A DNA stretch of 64,000 nucleotides from Litoreibacter arenae DSM 19593 (GCF_000442275.2 NZ_KE557310.1:307933-371932), one strand, 5' to 3'. Shown: positions 33,335 to 42,956, numbered from the stretch's first letter. Translations and numbers: made by a program. The notes: generated from the letters alone by a model not told the origin.

Positions 33335-33656
33335 AACCGAATTCGTTATCGCCACCGCCTTCATCCTGTTTCTGGCATTCTGCGTCGGCTGGTTTACCTG
33401 CTGGTTGGTACAACGGTTCAGCCGCGTGACGACGGCGGATGTGGCGGAACTGGACGAGATGGCCAAGGCCTTGCACGACGCGGAAGAGACCCGCGACCAA
33501 GCGATCACCTACCTGCAACAGCGCGAGGCGGAGCTGAGCAACCAGCTGTCACAGACCGAGGCGGAGTTGCGGGCAGCAATGGACGGGTTGCGCGACGCCC
33601 GCCATGAGGCTGAAGAGCTGCGCGGCTATATCGAGCGGACGAACCAAGGCGCCTGA
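33327..33656 (+). CDS. Membrane-anchored coiled-coil protein
   Basis: This 109-residue protein has one N-terminal transmembrane helix (about residues 5-27, VIATAFILFLAFCVGWFTCWLV) followed by a heptad-rich charged segment (about 40-105, with EELDEMAKALHD-like and QREAELSNQLSQTEAELRAA runs). It is likely an inner-membrane protein with a coiled coil. It overlaps the OmpA-family gene by eight bases, so the two are co-expressed and may interact. No named family was recognised. Confidence 0.8.
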   Translation: MNRTEFVIATAFILFLAFCVGWFTCWLVQRFSRVTTADVAELDEMAKALHDAEETRDQAITYLQQREAELSNQLSQTEAELRAAMDGLRDARHEAEELRGYIERTNQGA

Positions 33657-33666
33657 CGGGGCCTCC

Positions 33667-33693
33667 GGCGGGAATATTTTTGCCAAGATGAAG
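33667..33693 (-). repeat. Short intergenic repeat, copy C (diverged)
   Basis: The element contains GGCGGGAATATTTTTGCC and ends AAGATGAAG. Read on the minus strand it resembles copies A and B, sharing the TATTTTTG core, internal adenines and the GAAG end. It lies between convergent gene ends (the coiled-coil protein and moaE). The GGCGGGAATATTTTTGCC form is another recurrent intergenic motif in Rhodobacteraceae, from memory. Confidence 0.5.
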
Positions 33694-33704
33694 CGGAAAG
33701 CGTA

Positions 33705-34148
33705 TTACGACCAGCGGTCGAGCGCATCCTCGTCGCTGTCTTTTGCCGCGACCCATTCCGACCCGTCTGCGGTGATCTCTTTCTTCCAGAACGGCGCGCG
33801 GGATTTCAGGTAGTCCATCAGGAACTCCGCCGCTGCGAAGGCGTCAGCGCGGTGCCGCGACGCGGTGGCGACCATCATGATGTTGTCACCCGGCTCCATG
33901 GTGCCGAACCGGTGGATCACGAGCACATCTGCAAGGCTCCAGCGTGTCTGCGCCTCTTCGCAGATTTGCGTGAGGGCGCGTTCGGTCATACCGGGGTAGT
34001 GTTCTATCAGCATGCGGGATAGCCCGCCGGAGACATCGCGGGTCACACCTGTAAAGCTGACCACCGCACCGATATCGGTGTCGCCCTTGGCGAAGGCATT
34101 GAGTTCCGCCCCCGCGTCGAACAGGGCTTCCTGAACCAGCACGCGCAT
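33705..34148 (-). CDS. moaE: Molybdopterin synthase catalytic subunit
   Basis: This 147-residue large subunit of molybdopterin synthase inserts sulfur carried by MoaD into precursor Z. Family features are GAVVSFTGVTRD near residue 27, EHYPGMTERAL near residue 50, VIHRFGTMEPGDNIMMVATA near residue 78 and the C-terminal KSRAPFWKKE. It is the third gene in the order pgsA-moaD-moaE, with three bases between moaD and moaE. Confidence 0.95.
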   Translation of the reverse strand: MRVLVQEALFDAGAELNAFAKGDTDIGAVVSFTGVTRDVSGGLSRMLIEHYPGMTERALTQICEEAQTRWSLADVLVIHRFGTMEPGDNIMMVATASRHRADAFAAAEFLMDYLKSRAPFWKKEITADGSEWVAAKDSDEDALDRWS

Positions 34149-34151
34149 GGC

Positions 34152-34400
34152 TTAGCCGCCTGTCATGGGCGGGAAGAACGCCACTTCACGGGCACCGCTC
34201 AGGGGCGCGTCGAAATCGGACAGGTCCTGATCCACCGCGACGCGCAGGGCGGACAGGTCGGAGAACGCCAGCGCGTAGCGCTCCTCGCGCGCGCGCAGTT
34301 CCTCGACCAGATCCATCACCGTCGTGGCGGTGGTCTCCAGCTTTTCTTTCGGGATGCCGATGCGTTCGCGCACCCACGCGAAATAGAGAACGTCGATCAT
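34152..34400 (-). CDS. moaD: Molybdopterin synthase sulfur carrier subunit
   Basis: This 82-residue ubiquitin-like protein ends in the required Gly-Gly (FFPPMTGG), which is thiocarboxylated to donate sulfur to MoaE. The N-terminus (MIDVLYFAWVRERIG) is typical. The start at 34400 overlaps the pgsA stop by four bases; the open frame continues upstream but inside pgsA. Confidence 0.95.
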   Translation of the reverse strand: MIDVLYFAWVRERIGIPKEKLETTATTVMDLVEELRAREERYALAFSDLSALRVAVDQDLSDFDAPLSGAREVAFFPPMTGG

Positions 34401-35068
34401 GATTTTGCCTCCTCTCGCAGGAATGGCATTGCCTTGCGCAGGTAATCCCATCCGGTAATCAAAGTAAGAAGCGCCGCAGCCCAGAGCAGGACGGCGCCTA
34501 TGTTGAAAGTGATCTCTGCGGCACCTGCGAACCATGTCAGGCCAAGCGGGTCGTCGGCTGCGCCCGACATGATCGCGTCCAGCGTCTCGTTATCCATGCC
34601 GGAGGTGCGATCCAGAAATTCATGCTCGAACAGGCCGGTGGCGAACAGCACCGCAATGGCGGTCATTTGCGCGGTGGTTTTCCACTTCGCCAGGTTGGTC
34701 ACTTTCAGCAAGCCAGCCGTGTCGCCAAGGAATTCACGCAGCCCGGAGACGAACACCTCGCGAAACAGGATCAGGGTGGACGGCAGCAGCACCCAGGGGT
34801 TCATGCCGGAAAAGCCGGTGATCACCAGCAGCGCGATAATCACCATGGCCTTATCTGCAATCGGGTCCAGCATCGCGCCGAACTTGCTTTCCTGCTTCCA
34901 CGCACGCGCGAGGTAGCCGTCGATCCAGTCGGTCAGTGCAGCGGAAACGAACAGGATCAGCGCAAACCAGTCGGCCCATGGCCGTTGGAAATACAGGAAC
35001 ATGACGGCCACGCCCGGGGCCGCCAACAAACGCAGAAGCGTAAGGATATTAGGAAGGTTCCACGTCAT
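34397..35068 (-). CDS. pgsA: CDP-diacylglycerol-glycerol-3-phosphate 3-phosphatidyltransferase
   Basis: This 223-residue inner-membrane enzyme makes phosphatidylglycerol phosphate from CDP-diacylglycerol and glycerol-3-phosphate. The CDP-alcohol phosphotransferase motif is complete: DGYLAR, then G and the two aspartates in KFGAMLDPIADK, around residues 48-73. There are several membrane helices. It is first in the pgsA-moaD-moaE string. In related genomes I recall uvrC directly upstream; here uvrC lies about 11 kb away beyond a block of catabolic genes. Confidence 0.93.
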   Translation of the reverse strand: MTWNLPNILTLLRLLAAPGVAVMFLYFQRPWADWFALILFVSAALTDWIDGYLARAWKQESKFGAMLDPIADKAMVIIALLVITGFSGMNPWVLLPSTLILFREVFVSGLREFLGDTAGLLKVTNLAKWKTTAQMTAIAVLFATGLFEHEFLDRTSGMDNETLDAIMSGAADDPLGLTWFAGAAEITFNIGAVLLWAAALLTLITGWDYLRKAMPFLREEAKS

Positions 35069-35104
35069 GCGACCTGTGTAGCGGAGGGTCGCGCCGGGGG
35101 GAAG

Positions 35105-35602
35105 TCACGAGTTCGGTCGGCTCAGGCGGGTGACCATTTGCTGCACCACTGCGTGGAAATCCTGCGCGATGTCGACTGCAAACCCTGCCTCGTCGGGCTG
35201 CAAGGGCTCCAGCGTGGCGAACTGGCTGTCGAGCAGGCTGACGGGCATGAAATGGCCGGTGCGGGCGGACATGCGAACCTCAATCACGCCGCGGTCGCCG
35301 ATGAGGTGGGCAAATTTCGCCTGCGGGCACGCTGCGCGGATGCGGTCTCGGTAGGCGCGTTTTAGGGCAGAGCAGCCGATCAATGTCGGGCTGTCCGCGT
35401 GCATCAGTGCCGCACCCACCTTGTCGAGCCATGGAGCGCGGTCGGTGTCGTCGAGCGGAGAACCTGCGGCCATCTTTTCGATATTGCTTTGCGGGTGGAG
35501 GTCGTCACCGTCGAAATAGACCGCCCCCAAGTGATCCGCCACGGCATGTCCGACCGAGGATTTTCCCGATCCCGCAACGCCCATGACGATGGCTTTCAGC
35601 AT
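35105..35602 (-). CDS. gntK: Gluconokinase
   Basis: This 165-residue kinase phosphorylates gluconate to 6-phosphogluconate. The P-loop GVAGSGKSS is at residues 8-16, followed by FDGDDLHPQSNIEKMAAG and the gluconokinase segment SPTLIGCSALKRAYRD near residue 90. The size matches the short GntK family. Its ATG follows the stop codon of the upstream reductase gene with no gap (TAGATG), so the pair forms a two-step module from 5-keto-gluconate to 6-phosphogluconate. Confidence 0.93.
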   Translation of the reverse strand: MLKAIVMGVAGSGKSSVGHAVADHLGAVYFDGDDLHPQSNIEKMAAGSPLDDTDRAPWLDKVGAALMHADSPTLIGCSALKRAYRDRIRAACPQAKFAHLIGDRGVIEVRMSARTGHFMPVSLLDSQFATLEPLQPDEAGFAVDIAQDFHAVVQQMVTRLSRPNS

Positions 35603-36364
35603 CTAGAGCGACGCCGTGATGCCGCCGTCGACATAAAGGATATGCCCGTTCACGAAGCTGGACGCGGGCGAGGACAGGAACACTGCCGCACCAACAAGTT
35701 CGTCCACATTCCCCCAGCGGCCTGCGGGGGTGCGTTTTTCCAGCCACGCGGAGAAGTCGGCGTCGGCGACCAGCGCCGCGTTCAGCGGGGTGTCGAAATA
35801 GCCCGGCGCGATGGCGTTGCATTGCAGTCCGTGCTTGGCCCAATCGGTCGCCATGCCCTTGGTCAGGTTGCCCACCGCGCCCTTGGTGGCAGTGTAGGGC
35901 GCGATGCCGGGGCGGGCCAGTGCGGTTTGAACCGAGGCGATGTTGATGATCTTGCCTGCGCCGCGCCCGATCATGTGGCGCGCGACGGCTTGGCCGACAT
36001 GAAAGACGGAGGCGATGTTGGTTTGCAGCAACTTCTCGAACGCGTCGGCGGGGAAGTTTTCCAGCTCGGTGCGGTGCTGCATACCTGCGTTGTTGATCAG
36101 GATGTCGATGGGGCCGGTGTTGGCCTCGAAAGTGTCCACCGCCTTGCGAACGGCCTCGTGATCAGTCGCGTCGAATGCCAGCGTATGCGGCGTGTCGAGC
36201 GCCTTGGCGGCGGCGCCGAGTTTGGCCTCGTCGCGGCCGTTCAGAATGATCTCGGCGCCTGCATCCTTCAACCCTTGGGCCAAGGCGTAGCCGATGCCCT
36301 GAGAGGAACCGGTGACAAGTGCGCGCTTGCCTGTGAGGTCGAAAAGAGCGGCGCCCTTGGTCAT
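35603..36364 (-). CDS. idnO: SDR oxidoreductase, likely gluconate 5-dehydrogenase / 5-keto-gluconate reductase
   Basis: This 253-residue classical SDR has a complete active site: TGSSQGIGYALA near residue 18, NNAGMQHR near residue 91 and YTATKGA near residue 157. Overall similarity to the IdnO/Gno family (FDLTGKRALVTGSS, QHRTELENFP) and its fusion-like adjacency to gntK support interconversion of 5-keto-D-gluconate and D-gluconate. The upstream partner enzyme of the idonate route, an IdnD-type dehydrogenase, is encoded at 52-53 kb rather than here. Confidence 0.85.
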   Translation of the reverse strand: MTKGAALFDLTGKRALVTGSSQGIGYALAQGLKDAGAEIILNGRDEAKLGAAAKALDTPHTLAFDATDHEAVRKAVDTFEANTGPIDILINNAGMQHRTELENFPADAFEKLLQTNIASVFHVGQAVARHMIGRGAGKIINIASVQTALARPGIAPYTATKGAVGNLTKGMATDWAKHGLQCNAIAPGYFDTPLNAALVADADFSAWLEKRTPAGRWGNVDELVGAAVFLSSPASSFVNGHILYVDGGITASL

Positions 36365-36433
36365 GGTGTCATCCTTGAAATGTTAGCGCTGGCATAGTGG
36401 CACGAAAAACGGCACATCGAAAAGCGCTTATGT

Positions 36434-37402
36434 TTATGGGTTGAAGCAGGGCTGCGGGTCGTTCTCGGCGGGGGTCGCCTCAAAGATCGCGCGGGCGATG
36501 GCGCGGGCAAGGCAGGTCGCGGCGGCGTGACCAATCATCAGCGGGTCGCCTTGCTTGTCACCAGCGGAGACAGCGAAAACCAGATCGCCGTCCATCGGCG
36601 TGTGCGACGGCACAATGGCCCGCGCCATGCCGTCATGAGCGGCGACGGCCATGCGTTTGGCTTGCGGTTTCGTTAATTTTGCGTCGGTGGCGACGATGGC
36701 GATGGTGGTGTTCGCACCCTCGCCCGCGTCGGTTTTCAGGGACAGCCTGACCGCGCCGTAAGAAGCGGGGTCACCGCCAAGACCGCCGAATTCGGCGTCG
36801 ATTTCGGACTGTGCGGCCCAGAATTTTCCCTCGGGCGTGACGACCGAGCCGATGGGATTGGCGGTAACGATGGCGGCAACGGTGACGCCATCGTCGAGGA
36901 TGATGGAGGCGGAACCCAGCCCCCCCTTGTAGGTGGCGGAGGTGGCACCTGTGCCAGCGCCGACCGACCCCAAAGCGAAGTCTTGTGCTGCGTTGTCGAG
37001 TGCTGTGCGGCCCAGTTTGGCGTAGGGGTTCTCGCCCCAGTCCTTGCGCCCGCCGTTGAGCAAATCGAAGATGATCGCAGCGGGGACGATCGGCACGCGT
37101 ACGTCGCCGACCGCGAAGCCGCGCCCCTGCGCGCGCAGGCCAGCTGTTACGCCAGAGGCGGCGTCCAGCCCGAAGGCGGAGCCGCCGGAGAGGACAAGCG
37201 CGTCGACGGCTTCGACGGATTTATCGGGGTCGAGCAGGTCCGTTTCCTGCGTGCCGGGTGCGCCGCCCATGACATGGACCGACGCCATGAAAGGCGCGTC
37301 CGCAGTCAGGACGGTGACGCCGGATTTCAGGGCGTCGTCCTGCGCATGGCCGACCTTCAGGCCCGCCACATCGGTGATCAGGTTGCGCGGACCGACCTTC
37401 AT
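36434..37402 (-). CDS. P1 family peptidase (DmpA-like aminopeptidase)
   Basis: This 322-residue Ntn-type hydrolase self-cleaves before a catalytic Thr/Ser and acts as an aminopeptidase or amidase. Family segments are ITDVAGLKVGHAQDD at the N-terminus, LSGGSAFGLDAASGV near residue 75 and TGATSATYKGGLGSAS near residue 155. The start at 37402 overlaps the stop of the upstream SDR gene by one base (TGATG), favouring this start over 37411. Its place in the peptide-ABC/aldehyde dehydrogenase cluster suggests it releases amino acids or amines from the imported substrate. Confidence 0.88.
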   Translation of the reverse strand: MKVGPRNLITDVAGLKVGHAQDDALKSGVTVLTADAPFMASVHVMGGAPGTQETDLLDPDKSVEAVDALVLSGGSAFGLDAASGVTAGLRAQGRGFAVGDVRVPIVPAAIIFDLLNGGRKDWGENPYAKLGRTALDNAAQDFALGSVGAGTGATSATYKGGLGSASIILDDGVTVAAIVTANPIGSVVTPEGKFWAAQSEIDAEFGGLGGDPASYGAVRLSLKTDAGEGANTTIAIVATDAKLTKPQAKRMAVAAHDGMARAIVPSHTPMDGDLVFAVSAGDKQGDPLMIGHAAATCLARAIARAIFEATPAENDPQPCFNP

Positions 37403-38142
37403 CAGATGCAACGCCCACCATCGACTTCCATGCAGACGCCGGTGATCATCGACGCCTCGTCGGAGCAGAGGAAGCAGGCGGCGTTGGCCATGTCCTCGGG
37501 CGTCGAAAAGCGGCCCAAGGGGATGGTGGACAGGAACTTGGCGCGGATTTCCGGCGTGTCTTCGCCCATGAAGCTCTTGAGCAAGGGCGTCTCGCCCGCC
37601 ACGGGGTTGATCGCGTTGACGCGGATGCCTTCGGGGGCAAGCTCCACCGCCATGGCCTTCGTCGCGGTGTTCATCCAGCCTTTGGAGGCGTTGTACCAGT
37701 TCAGGCGCGGGCGCGGGCTGACGCCTGCGGTGGAAGCGACGTTGAGGATGGCCCCGCTGCCCTGCTTCTTAAGCAGGGGAACGATGTGTTTGGCGGTCAG
37801 GTAGACGGATTTGCAGTTCACCGCGAAGACCTTGTCGAAGTCGTCTTCGGAGACGTCTTCCATCGGGGTCGGAAGGTGCGTGGTGCCTGCGTTGTTGATC
37901 AGGATGTCTATGCTGCCGAAAGCATCGAGCGTGGCTTGCACCATGGCTTGAACGCTGGCGTCTTGGGCGACGTTGGTCTCCACCGCGCGGGCGTTTTGGC
38001 CAAGCTCTGCCACCAAGTCATCTGCCATGTTCAGATCTGCGATCATGACATTGGCGCCCTCGGCCACGAATTTGCGTGCGATGCCTGCGCCGAAGCCCGA
38101 CGCGCCGCCGGTGACGATTGCTGTTTTTCCTTCAAGACGCAT
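37402..38142 (-). CDS. SDR family oxidoreductase
   Basis: This 246-residue classical short-chain dehydrogenase has TGGASGFGAGIA near residue 12, NNAGTTHLP near residue 87, a catalytic YNASKGW near residue 150 and the C-terminal MEVDGGRCI. Similar sequences are annotated as 3-oxoacyl-ACP reductase or glucose dehydrogenase-like; the substrate is not known. It lies between the aldehyde dehydrogenase and the P1 peptidase on the same strand and is translationally coupled to the latter. Confidence 0.87.
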   Translation of the reverse strand: MRLEGKTAIVTGGASGFGAGIARKFVAEGANVMIADLNMADDLVAELGQNARAVETNVAQDASVQAMVQATLDAFGSIDILINNAGTTHLPTPMEDVSEDDFDKVFAVNCKSVYLTAKHIVPLLKKQGSGAILNVASTAGVSPRPRLNWYNASKGWMNTATKAMAVELAPEGIRVNAINPVAGETPLLKSFMGEDTPEIRAKFLSTIPLGRFSTPEDMANAACFLCSDEASMITGVCMEVDGGRCI

Positions 38143-38165
38143 GTGATGTCTCCCTTATGTTCAGT

Positions 38166-39620
38166 TCAGCCGTGCAAGGCGGCCACGGTTTTGAGGGTGG
38201 AGAAGCCGTAGAGCGCCTCGAACCCTTTTTCGCGGCCATGGCCGGACAGGCCGGTGCCGCCGAAGGGCAATTCCACTCCGCCGCCCGCGCCGTAGTTGTT
38301 GAGGAATACCTGCCCCGAGCGCAGGGCTTTCGCCAGCCGCATCTGCCGCGCGCCGTCGCGGGACCAGACGGAGGCGACAAGCCCGAACTGGGTGCCGTTG
38401 GCGATGGACAGCGCCTCGGCCTCGTCGTCGAATGGGATCACCACCTGGACGGGGCCGAAGATTTCTTCCTGCGCGAGGATGTGGCCGGGGCTGACGCCTG
38501 CGAACAATGTCGGGGCGACGTAGTGGCCATCTGCAGGCGCATTGTCCACGATCTGGCCTTGGGCGGCTTTTTCCAGTGATGCGCCATGGGCAAGGAAGCC
38601 CTCGACCACCTCTTTCTGGCGGGCGGAGATCAGGGGACCGACGTCCAGATCGGCCATGGCGGGACCGACTTGCAACTCGCCATAGCGGGCGGCCATGCGG
38701 TCCAGCACCTCGTCAAACACGCCGCGTTGCACAAGGATCCGAGACGAGGCGGAGCAGGTCTGGCCCGCGTTCTGCACCCCTGCGTTCACCAAGAACGGCA
38801 GCGCCGCGTCGATGTCGGCGTCGTCGAATACCAGTTGCGGGGATTTGCCGCCAAGCTCCAGCGTGACGGGGACGATATGCTCTGACGCCAGGCGCTGGAT
38901 CAGCTTGCCGACGCCGACGGAGCCGGTGAAGGAGATATGGTTGACCCCGGAATGCCCCGACAACGCGGCCCCGGCCTCGATGCCCAGACCCGGCACGACG
39001 TTCAACGCACCTTCGGGCAGGCCCGCTTGGCGGGCGAGGTCGGCGAAAGCCAAGGCGGTCAGGCAAGCCTCCTCCGCCGGTTTCAGCACGGCGGCGTTGC
39101 CCATGGCCAGCGCCGCACCGACAGACCGCCCGATGATCTGCATGGGGTAGTTCCACGGGATGATGTGGCCGGTGACGCCATGCGGCTCGCGCAGGGTGTA
39201 GACAGTGTAGCCGTCGAGATAGGGGATCGTGTGGCCGTGCAACTTGTCGGCCGCGCCACCGTAGAATTCCATGTAGCGAGCCAGCGCGAGAGCGTCGGCT
39301 TTGGCCTGCTTCAGGGGCTTGCCGACATCCATGGCCTCCAGCCGCGCGAGCCTGTCAGCGTTCTCCAGAACCAACTGGCCGATGCGGGCAAGGATGCGCC
39401 CGCGTTCGGGGGCGGTCATGCGGGCCCATGGACCTTGCAGGGCCTCCTGCGCGGCGGTCACCGCGCGGTCAATATCGTCTTGCTGGCCACGGGCGATCAG
39501 GCAGATCACGTCGCCCGTAGACGGGTTCTCAAGTTCAAGTGTCTGCCCCTCCGCCGGGTCAACCCATGCACCGCCGATGAAACACAGGGCGGTATCGAAC
39601 CAGATGTCTTGGATGCTCAT
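38166..39620 (-). CDS. Aldehyde dehydrogenase family protein
   Basis: This 484-residue NAD(P)-dependent aldehyde dehydrogenase oxidises an aldehyde to a carboxylate in the cytosol. The general base Glu is in LELGGKSPQLVF near residue 257 and the nucleophilic Cys in NAGQTCSASSR near residue 288; IIPWNYPMQI near residue 150 is the coenzyme site. The substrate is unknown; the neighbouring importer and hydrolases suggest an aldehyde from amine or peptide breakdown. It is 13 bases from the ABC ATPase gene and in the same direction. Confidence 0.9.
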   Translation of the reverse strand: MSIQDIWFDTALCFIGGAWVDPAEGQTLELENPSTGDVICLIARGQQDDIDRAVTAAQEALQGPWARMTAPERGRILARIGQLVLENADRLARLEAMDVGKPLKQAKADALALARYMEFYGGAADKLHGHTIPYLDGYTVYTLREPHGVTGHIIPWNYPMQIIGRSVGAALAMGNAAVLKPAEEACLTALAFADLARQAGLPEGALNVVPGLGIEAGAALSGHSGVNHISFTGSVGVGKLIQRLASEHIVPVTLELGGKSPQLVFDDADIDAALPFLVNAGVQNAGQTCSASSRILVQRGVFDEVLDRMAARYGELQVGPAMADLDVGPLISARQKEVVEGFLAHGASLEKAAQGQIVDNAPADGHYVAPTLFAGVSPGHILAQEEIFGPVQVVIPFDDEAEALSIANGTQFGLVASVWSRDGARQMRLAKALRSGQVFLNNYGAGGGVELPFGGTGLSGHGREKGFEALYGFSTLKTVAALHG

Positions 39621-39633
39621 TAGATTGGCCTTT

Positions 39634-41187
39634 CTATGACTCAGGAAGCGTCGGGGCGGCGGCTATCAGGGTTTGAGTGTAGGGGTGCGCGGGCGCGGTG
39701 AACAGGCGTTCTGTCGGCCCTTCTTCGACGATTTTGCCCGATTGCATGACGAGGCAGCGGTCGGTGATGGCGCGAACCACGGACAAATCGTGGGAAATGA
39801 AAAGGTATGTCAGGCCGAACCGGTCCGACAGATCGGCCAGCAAATCGAGGATTTGCGCCCTGATCGACACGTCGAGGGCCGATACGGCCTCGTCCAGTAC
39901 GATGAGTTCGGGCTTGATGATAAGGGCGCGTGCGATGGCGATGCGTTGGCGCTGGCCGCCGGAGAACTCGTGGATGTATTTCGTCTTGTCGGCGGGAGTG
40001 AGGCCGACAGACATGAGCGCCTCGTCGATCTCGGCGTCGGTGGCTTTGCGGCCCAACAGATGGAACGGCTCGGACACCAGACGGGCGACCTTGTGCCGCG
40101 GATTGAAGCTGCCATAGGGGTCTTGGAACACGACCTGCATCTTGCGGCGCACCTGCGGTCCAACGGGTTGGCCGTCGAGCAGGATGGTGCCGCCTTGCAA
40201 TGGTTCCAGCCCGAGGATTGCCCGCGTCAAGGTCGATTTTCCGCAGCCGCTTTCGCCCACAAGGCCAAGGCTTTCACCGCGCTTGATCTGGAAACTCACA
40301 TCGTTCACGGCGCGGAAAGTATCCGCCGAACCGAAGAGGCTTTTGCGTGGCAGCGTGTAGTCGCGGATAGCGTCGTTGACCTCCAGCAGCGGTGTATCTT
40401 CTGGGCTGGCGTTGCGTTCGGGCTGGTGGCTGGACGCCGCGAACAGCGCCTTGGTGTAGGGGTGGGTCATGGTGCGGTGCAGATCCGCGCCGCCTTCCTC
40501 CACCACCTCACCGTTTCTCATGATCGCGATGCGGTGAGCCATGTCGCTGACCACGGCAAGATCGTGAGAAATGAGCATCAGCCCCATGTCATCCTCGCGC
40601 ACCAGCCGCGCCAGCAGGTCGAGGATTTCGGCCTGCGTGGTCACGTCGAGCGCCGTCGTCGGCTCGTCCGCGATCAGCAGTTTCGGCTGCAAGGCAATCG
40701 CCATGGCGATCACCACGCGCTGGCGCTGGCCGCCGGACATCTCGTGCGGGTAGCGGCCGAGGGGGAACCTGTCTTGGGGCAACCCGCAGCGGGTCAGGGC
40801 ATGGGCGGCACGCTCCATGGCGTCCACCTTGGAGGTTTGGGGCTCGTGGATCAGGATGGTTTCTGCCACCTGTGCGCCGATGGTTTGCACGGGGTTCAGC
40901 GCGGTCATCGGCTCTTGAAACACCATGCCCACGTCGCGGCCCCGCATCGCGCAGAGGGCCTTTTCAGACTTGGTCAGCACGTCTTCGCCAAGCAAGTTTA
41001 TGCGCCCCTCACAGGTCGTGCCACGCGGCAAAAGTTGCAGGACCGAGAACGCCGTCAGCGACTTGCCGGAGCCGCTTTCGCCGATGACACCTAGGATTTC
41101 GCCATGGTTCAACGACAGCGACACGTCGCGAAGGATCGGAATACCTCGGATCGACAAAGACAGGTTTTCGATGGACAGGAGGGTCAT
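39634..41187 (-). CDS. Peptide/opine-type ABC transporter ATP-binding protein, two fused ATPase domains
   Basis: This 517-residue protein combines the two nucleotide-binding domains that Dpp/Opp systems often encode separately. Walker [11 protein letters not shown] (near 38) and [10 protein letters not shown] (near 318), signatures MSGGQRQRV and FSGGQRQRI, and Walker [11 protein letters not shown] and [10 protein letters not shown] are all present. Each half ends in the oligopeptide-transporter C-terminal segment. It energises import through the two permeases encoded just upstream (four-base overlap with the second). Confidence 0.94.
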   Translation of the reverse strand: MTLLSIENLSLSIRGIPILRDVSLSLNHGEILGVIGESGSGKSLTAFSVLQLLPRGTTCEGRINLLGEDVLTKSEKALCAMRGRDVGMVFQEPMTALNPVQTIGAQVAETILIHEPQTSKVDAMERAAHALTRCGLPQDRFPLGRYPHEMSGGQRQRVVIAMAIALQPKLLIADEPTTALDVTTQAEILDLLARLVREDDMGLMLISHDLAVVSDMAHRIAIMRNGEVVEEGGADLHRTMTHPYTKALFAASSHQPERNASPEDTPLLEVNDAIRDYTLPRKSLFGSADTFRAVNDVSFQIKRGESLGLVGESGCGKSTLTRAILGLEPLQGGTILLDGQPVGPQVRRKMQVVFQDPYGSFNPRHKVARLVSEPFHLLGRKATDAEIDEALMSVGLTPADKTKYIHEFSGGQRQRIAIARALIIKPELIVLDEAVSALDVSIRAQILDLLADLSDRFGLTYLFISHDLSVVRAITDRCLVMQSGKIVEEGPTERLFTAPAHPYTQTLIAAAPTLPES

Positions 41188-41993
41188 CGCAGCACCCTCA
41201 GTTTCGGGTCCAGCACGTCGCGCAAGCCGTCACCGGCAAGGTTCAGCCCCAACACGGTGAGCAGAATGGCGAAGCCGGGGAACAGGGCGACATGGGGGGC
41301 GAGCGCGATCAGGGTTTGCGCGTCTGCCAGCATCCGGCCCCAGCTTGGCGTGGGGGGCTGCGCACCTAGGCCAACATAGGACAAGGCGGCCTCGGCCAGA
41401 ATGCCCAACGAGAACTGGATCGTCCCTTGCACGATCAGCAGGTTGGCGACATTGGGCAGGATATGCTCGACTGAAATGCGGGTCGCGCCCTTGCCTGCGA
41501 CCCTCGCCGCCAGCACGTAGTCACGCGTCCAAAGAGACAGCGCCGCGCCGCGTGTCAGGCGGGCGAAAACGGGAATGTTGAATATGCCGATGGCGATGAT
41601 GGCGTTGACGGCAGAGGGGCCGAAAATGGCGGTGATCAGGATGGCGATCAGCAGCGAGGGAAAAGCGAAGATCAAGTCGTTGCCGCGCATGATGACCTCG
41701 TCCAGAAGCGAGCCTTTGCGGGCGGCGGCGGCAAGGCCAAGGGGCACACCTAGCCCCATGCCGATCACCACGGCGACGATAGCCACGGCGATGGAAGTGC
41801 GTGCGCCGACCATGATCATCGAGAAGATGTCGCGCCCGAAATGGTCGGTGCCGAACCAATGGGCGGCGGTCGGGGGCTTCAGCTTGTTGGCAATTTCCAG
41901 AACGGTGACGTCATAGGGCGTCCAGGCGAAGGAGACCAAAGCGCCGATTGCGAAAATTGTGGTGAGGATGAGGCCGAAGGTGAGGTTCCTCAT
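41184..41993 (-). CDS. Peptide-type ABC transporter permease (DppC-like)
   Basis: This 269-residue inner-membrane permease has the N-terminal helix, the periplasmic loop with HWFGTDHFGRDIFS near residue 45 and the EAA-like loop RVAGKGATRISVEHILPNV near residue 175. The frame stays open upstream to 42734, but that region is the other permease gene read in another frame. The true start at 41993 overlaps the DppB-like gene by four bases, and its stop overlaps the ATPase gene start by four bases. Confidence 0.93.
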   Translation of the reverse strand: MRNLTFGLILTTIFAIGALVSFAWTPYDVTVLEIANKLKPPTAAHWFGTDHFGRDIFSMIMVGARTSIAVAIVAVVIGMGLGVPLGLAAAARKGSLLDEVIMRGNDLIFAFPSLLIAILITAIFGPSAVNAIIAIGIFNIPVFARLTRGAALSLWTRDYVLAARVAGKGATRISVEHILPNVANLLIVQGTIQFSLGILAEAALSYVGLGAQPPTPSWGRMLADAQTLIALAPHVALFPGFAILLTVLGLNLAGDGLRDVLDPKLRVLR

Positions 41994-42934
41994 GACCGCC
42001 CCCTGAGGCGCGGATCGACCCACGCATAGGCCAGATCGACAGCGAAATTGACCATGATGACGGCGAAGACCAGCAAGAAGACCACGCTTTCCACCATGAT
42101 CAGATCGCGCTGCGAAATGGCTTGGAACACGAGCCTCCCGAGGCCCGGCAGATAGAACACGTTTTCGATGATGATCGCGCCCGCCAACAGGAACGAGAAT
42201 TGCAGGCCGATGATCGTCAACACGGGGATCATGGCGTTGCGCAGGGCGTGCCGCCAGAGCGCTTGGCGCTGCGTTAGACCCTTGGCGCGGCAGGTGCGGA
42301 TGTAGTCCTCCGACAAGGTATCCAGCAGCGCGGAGCGCATGACGCGGGCAAGGATCGAGGCTTGCGGCAAAGCCAGCGCGATGGCGGGGAGGGTCAGGGC
42401 TTTGAGGGCCGCCAGCGGGTTTTCCCAGCCCGGAAAGCCACCTGCGGAGAACCAGCGCAGGTTGATCGAAAAAAGTAACACCATGAGCATGGCGAACCAG
42501 AAATTGGGGATGGCGATGCCCAACTGCGTAGCGCCCATGACCGACATATCCGCCCAAGAGCCGCGTTTGGTGGCGGCGAGGATGCCGACCGGAAAGGCAA
42601 TGAGGACCGTGAGGCCAAGCGCAATCAACGCAAGAGGAAGAGATATCCAGAGGCGGTCCCCGATGATCTCGGCCACTGGTGAGCGATACGTGTAAGAGGT
42701 GCCGAAATCGCCCGACAGCATTCCGGTGACCCATGACAGGTAGCGCGTTGCAAGCGAGGCGTTCAGCCCCAGTTCCTCGCGCAAGGCGGCAACAGTGTCG
42801 GGCTGTGCGTTGATGCCCAGCATGAAGGAGGCAGGGTCTCCCGGGATCACCTCGATACAGGCAAAAATGACAAGGCTCGCCACGATCAGCGAGATCGCAA
42901 GCGAGCCTAACCTTTTGAGAGCATAGCGTAGCAT
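41990..42934 (-). CDS. Peptide-type ABC transporter permease (DppB-like)
   Basis: This 314-residue permease shows family landmarks FACIEVIPGDPASFMLG near residue 30, DFGTSYTYRSPVAEII near residue 95 and the EAA loop TCRAKGLTQRQALWRHALRN near residue 215. Six membrane helices are expected. It follows the binding-protein gene by 22 bases. Confidence 0.94.
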   Translation of the reverse strand: MLRYALKRLGSLAISLIVASLVIFACIEVIPGDPASFMLGINAQPDTVAALREELGLNASLATRYLSWVTGMLSGDFGTSYTYRSPVAEIIGDRLWISLPLALIALGLTVLIAFPVGILAATKRGSWADMSVMGATQLGIAIPNFWFAMLMVLLFSINLRWFSAGGFPGWENPLAALKALTLPAIALALPQASILARVMRSALLDTLSEDYIRTCRAKGLTQRQALWRHALRNAMIPVLTIIGLQFSFLLAGAIIIENVFYLPGLGRLVFQAISQRDLIMVESVVFLLVFAVIMVNFAVDLAYAWVDPRLRGRS

Positions 42935-42956
42935 TGTTGTCCGCTATGCCCCGCGT

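Noticed and set aside
41994..42734. Open upstream extension of the DppC-like permease
   Set aside because: It lies wholly within the DppB-like gene in another frame; the proper start at 41993 has the four-base overlap usual in this operon type.
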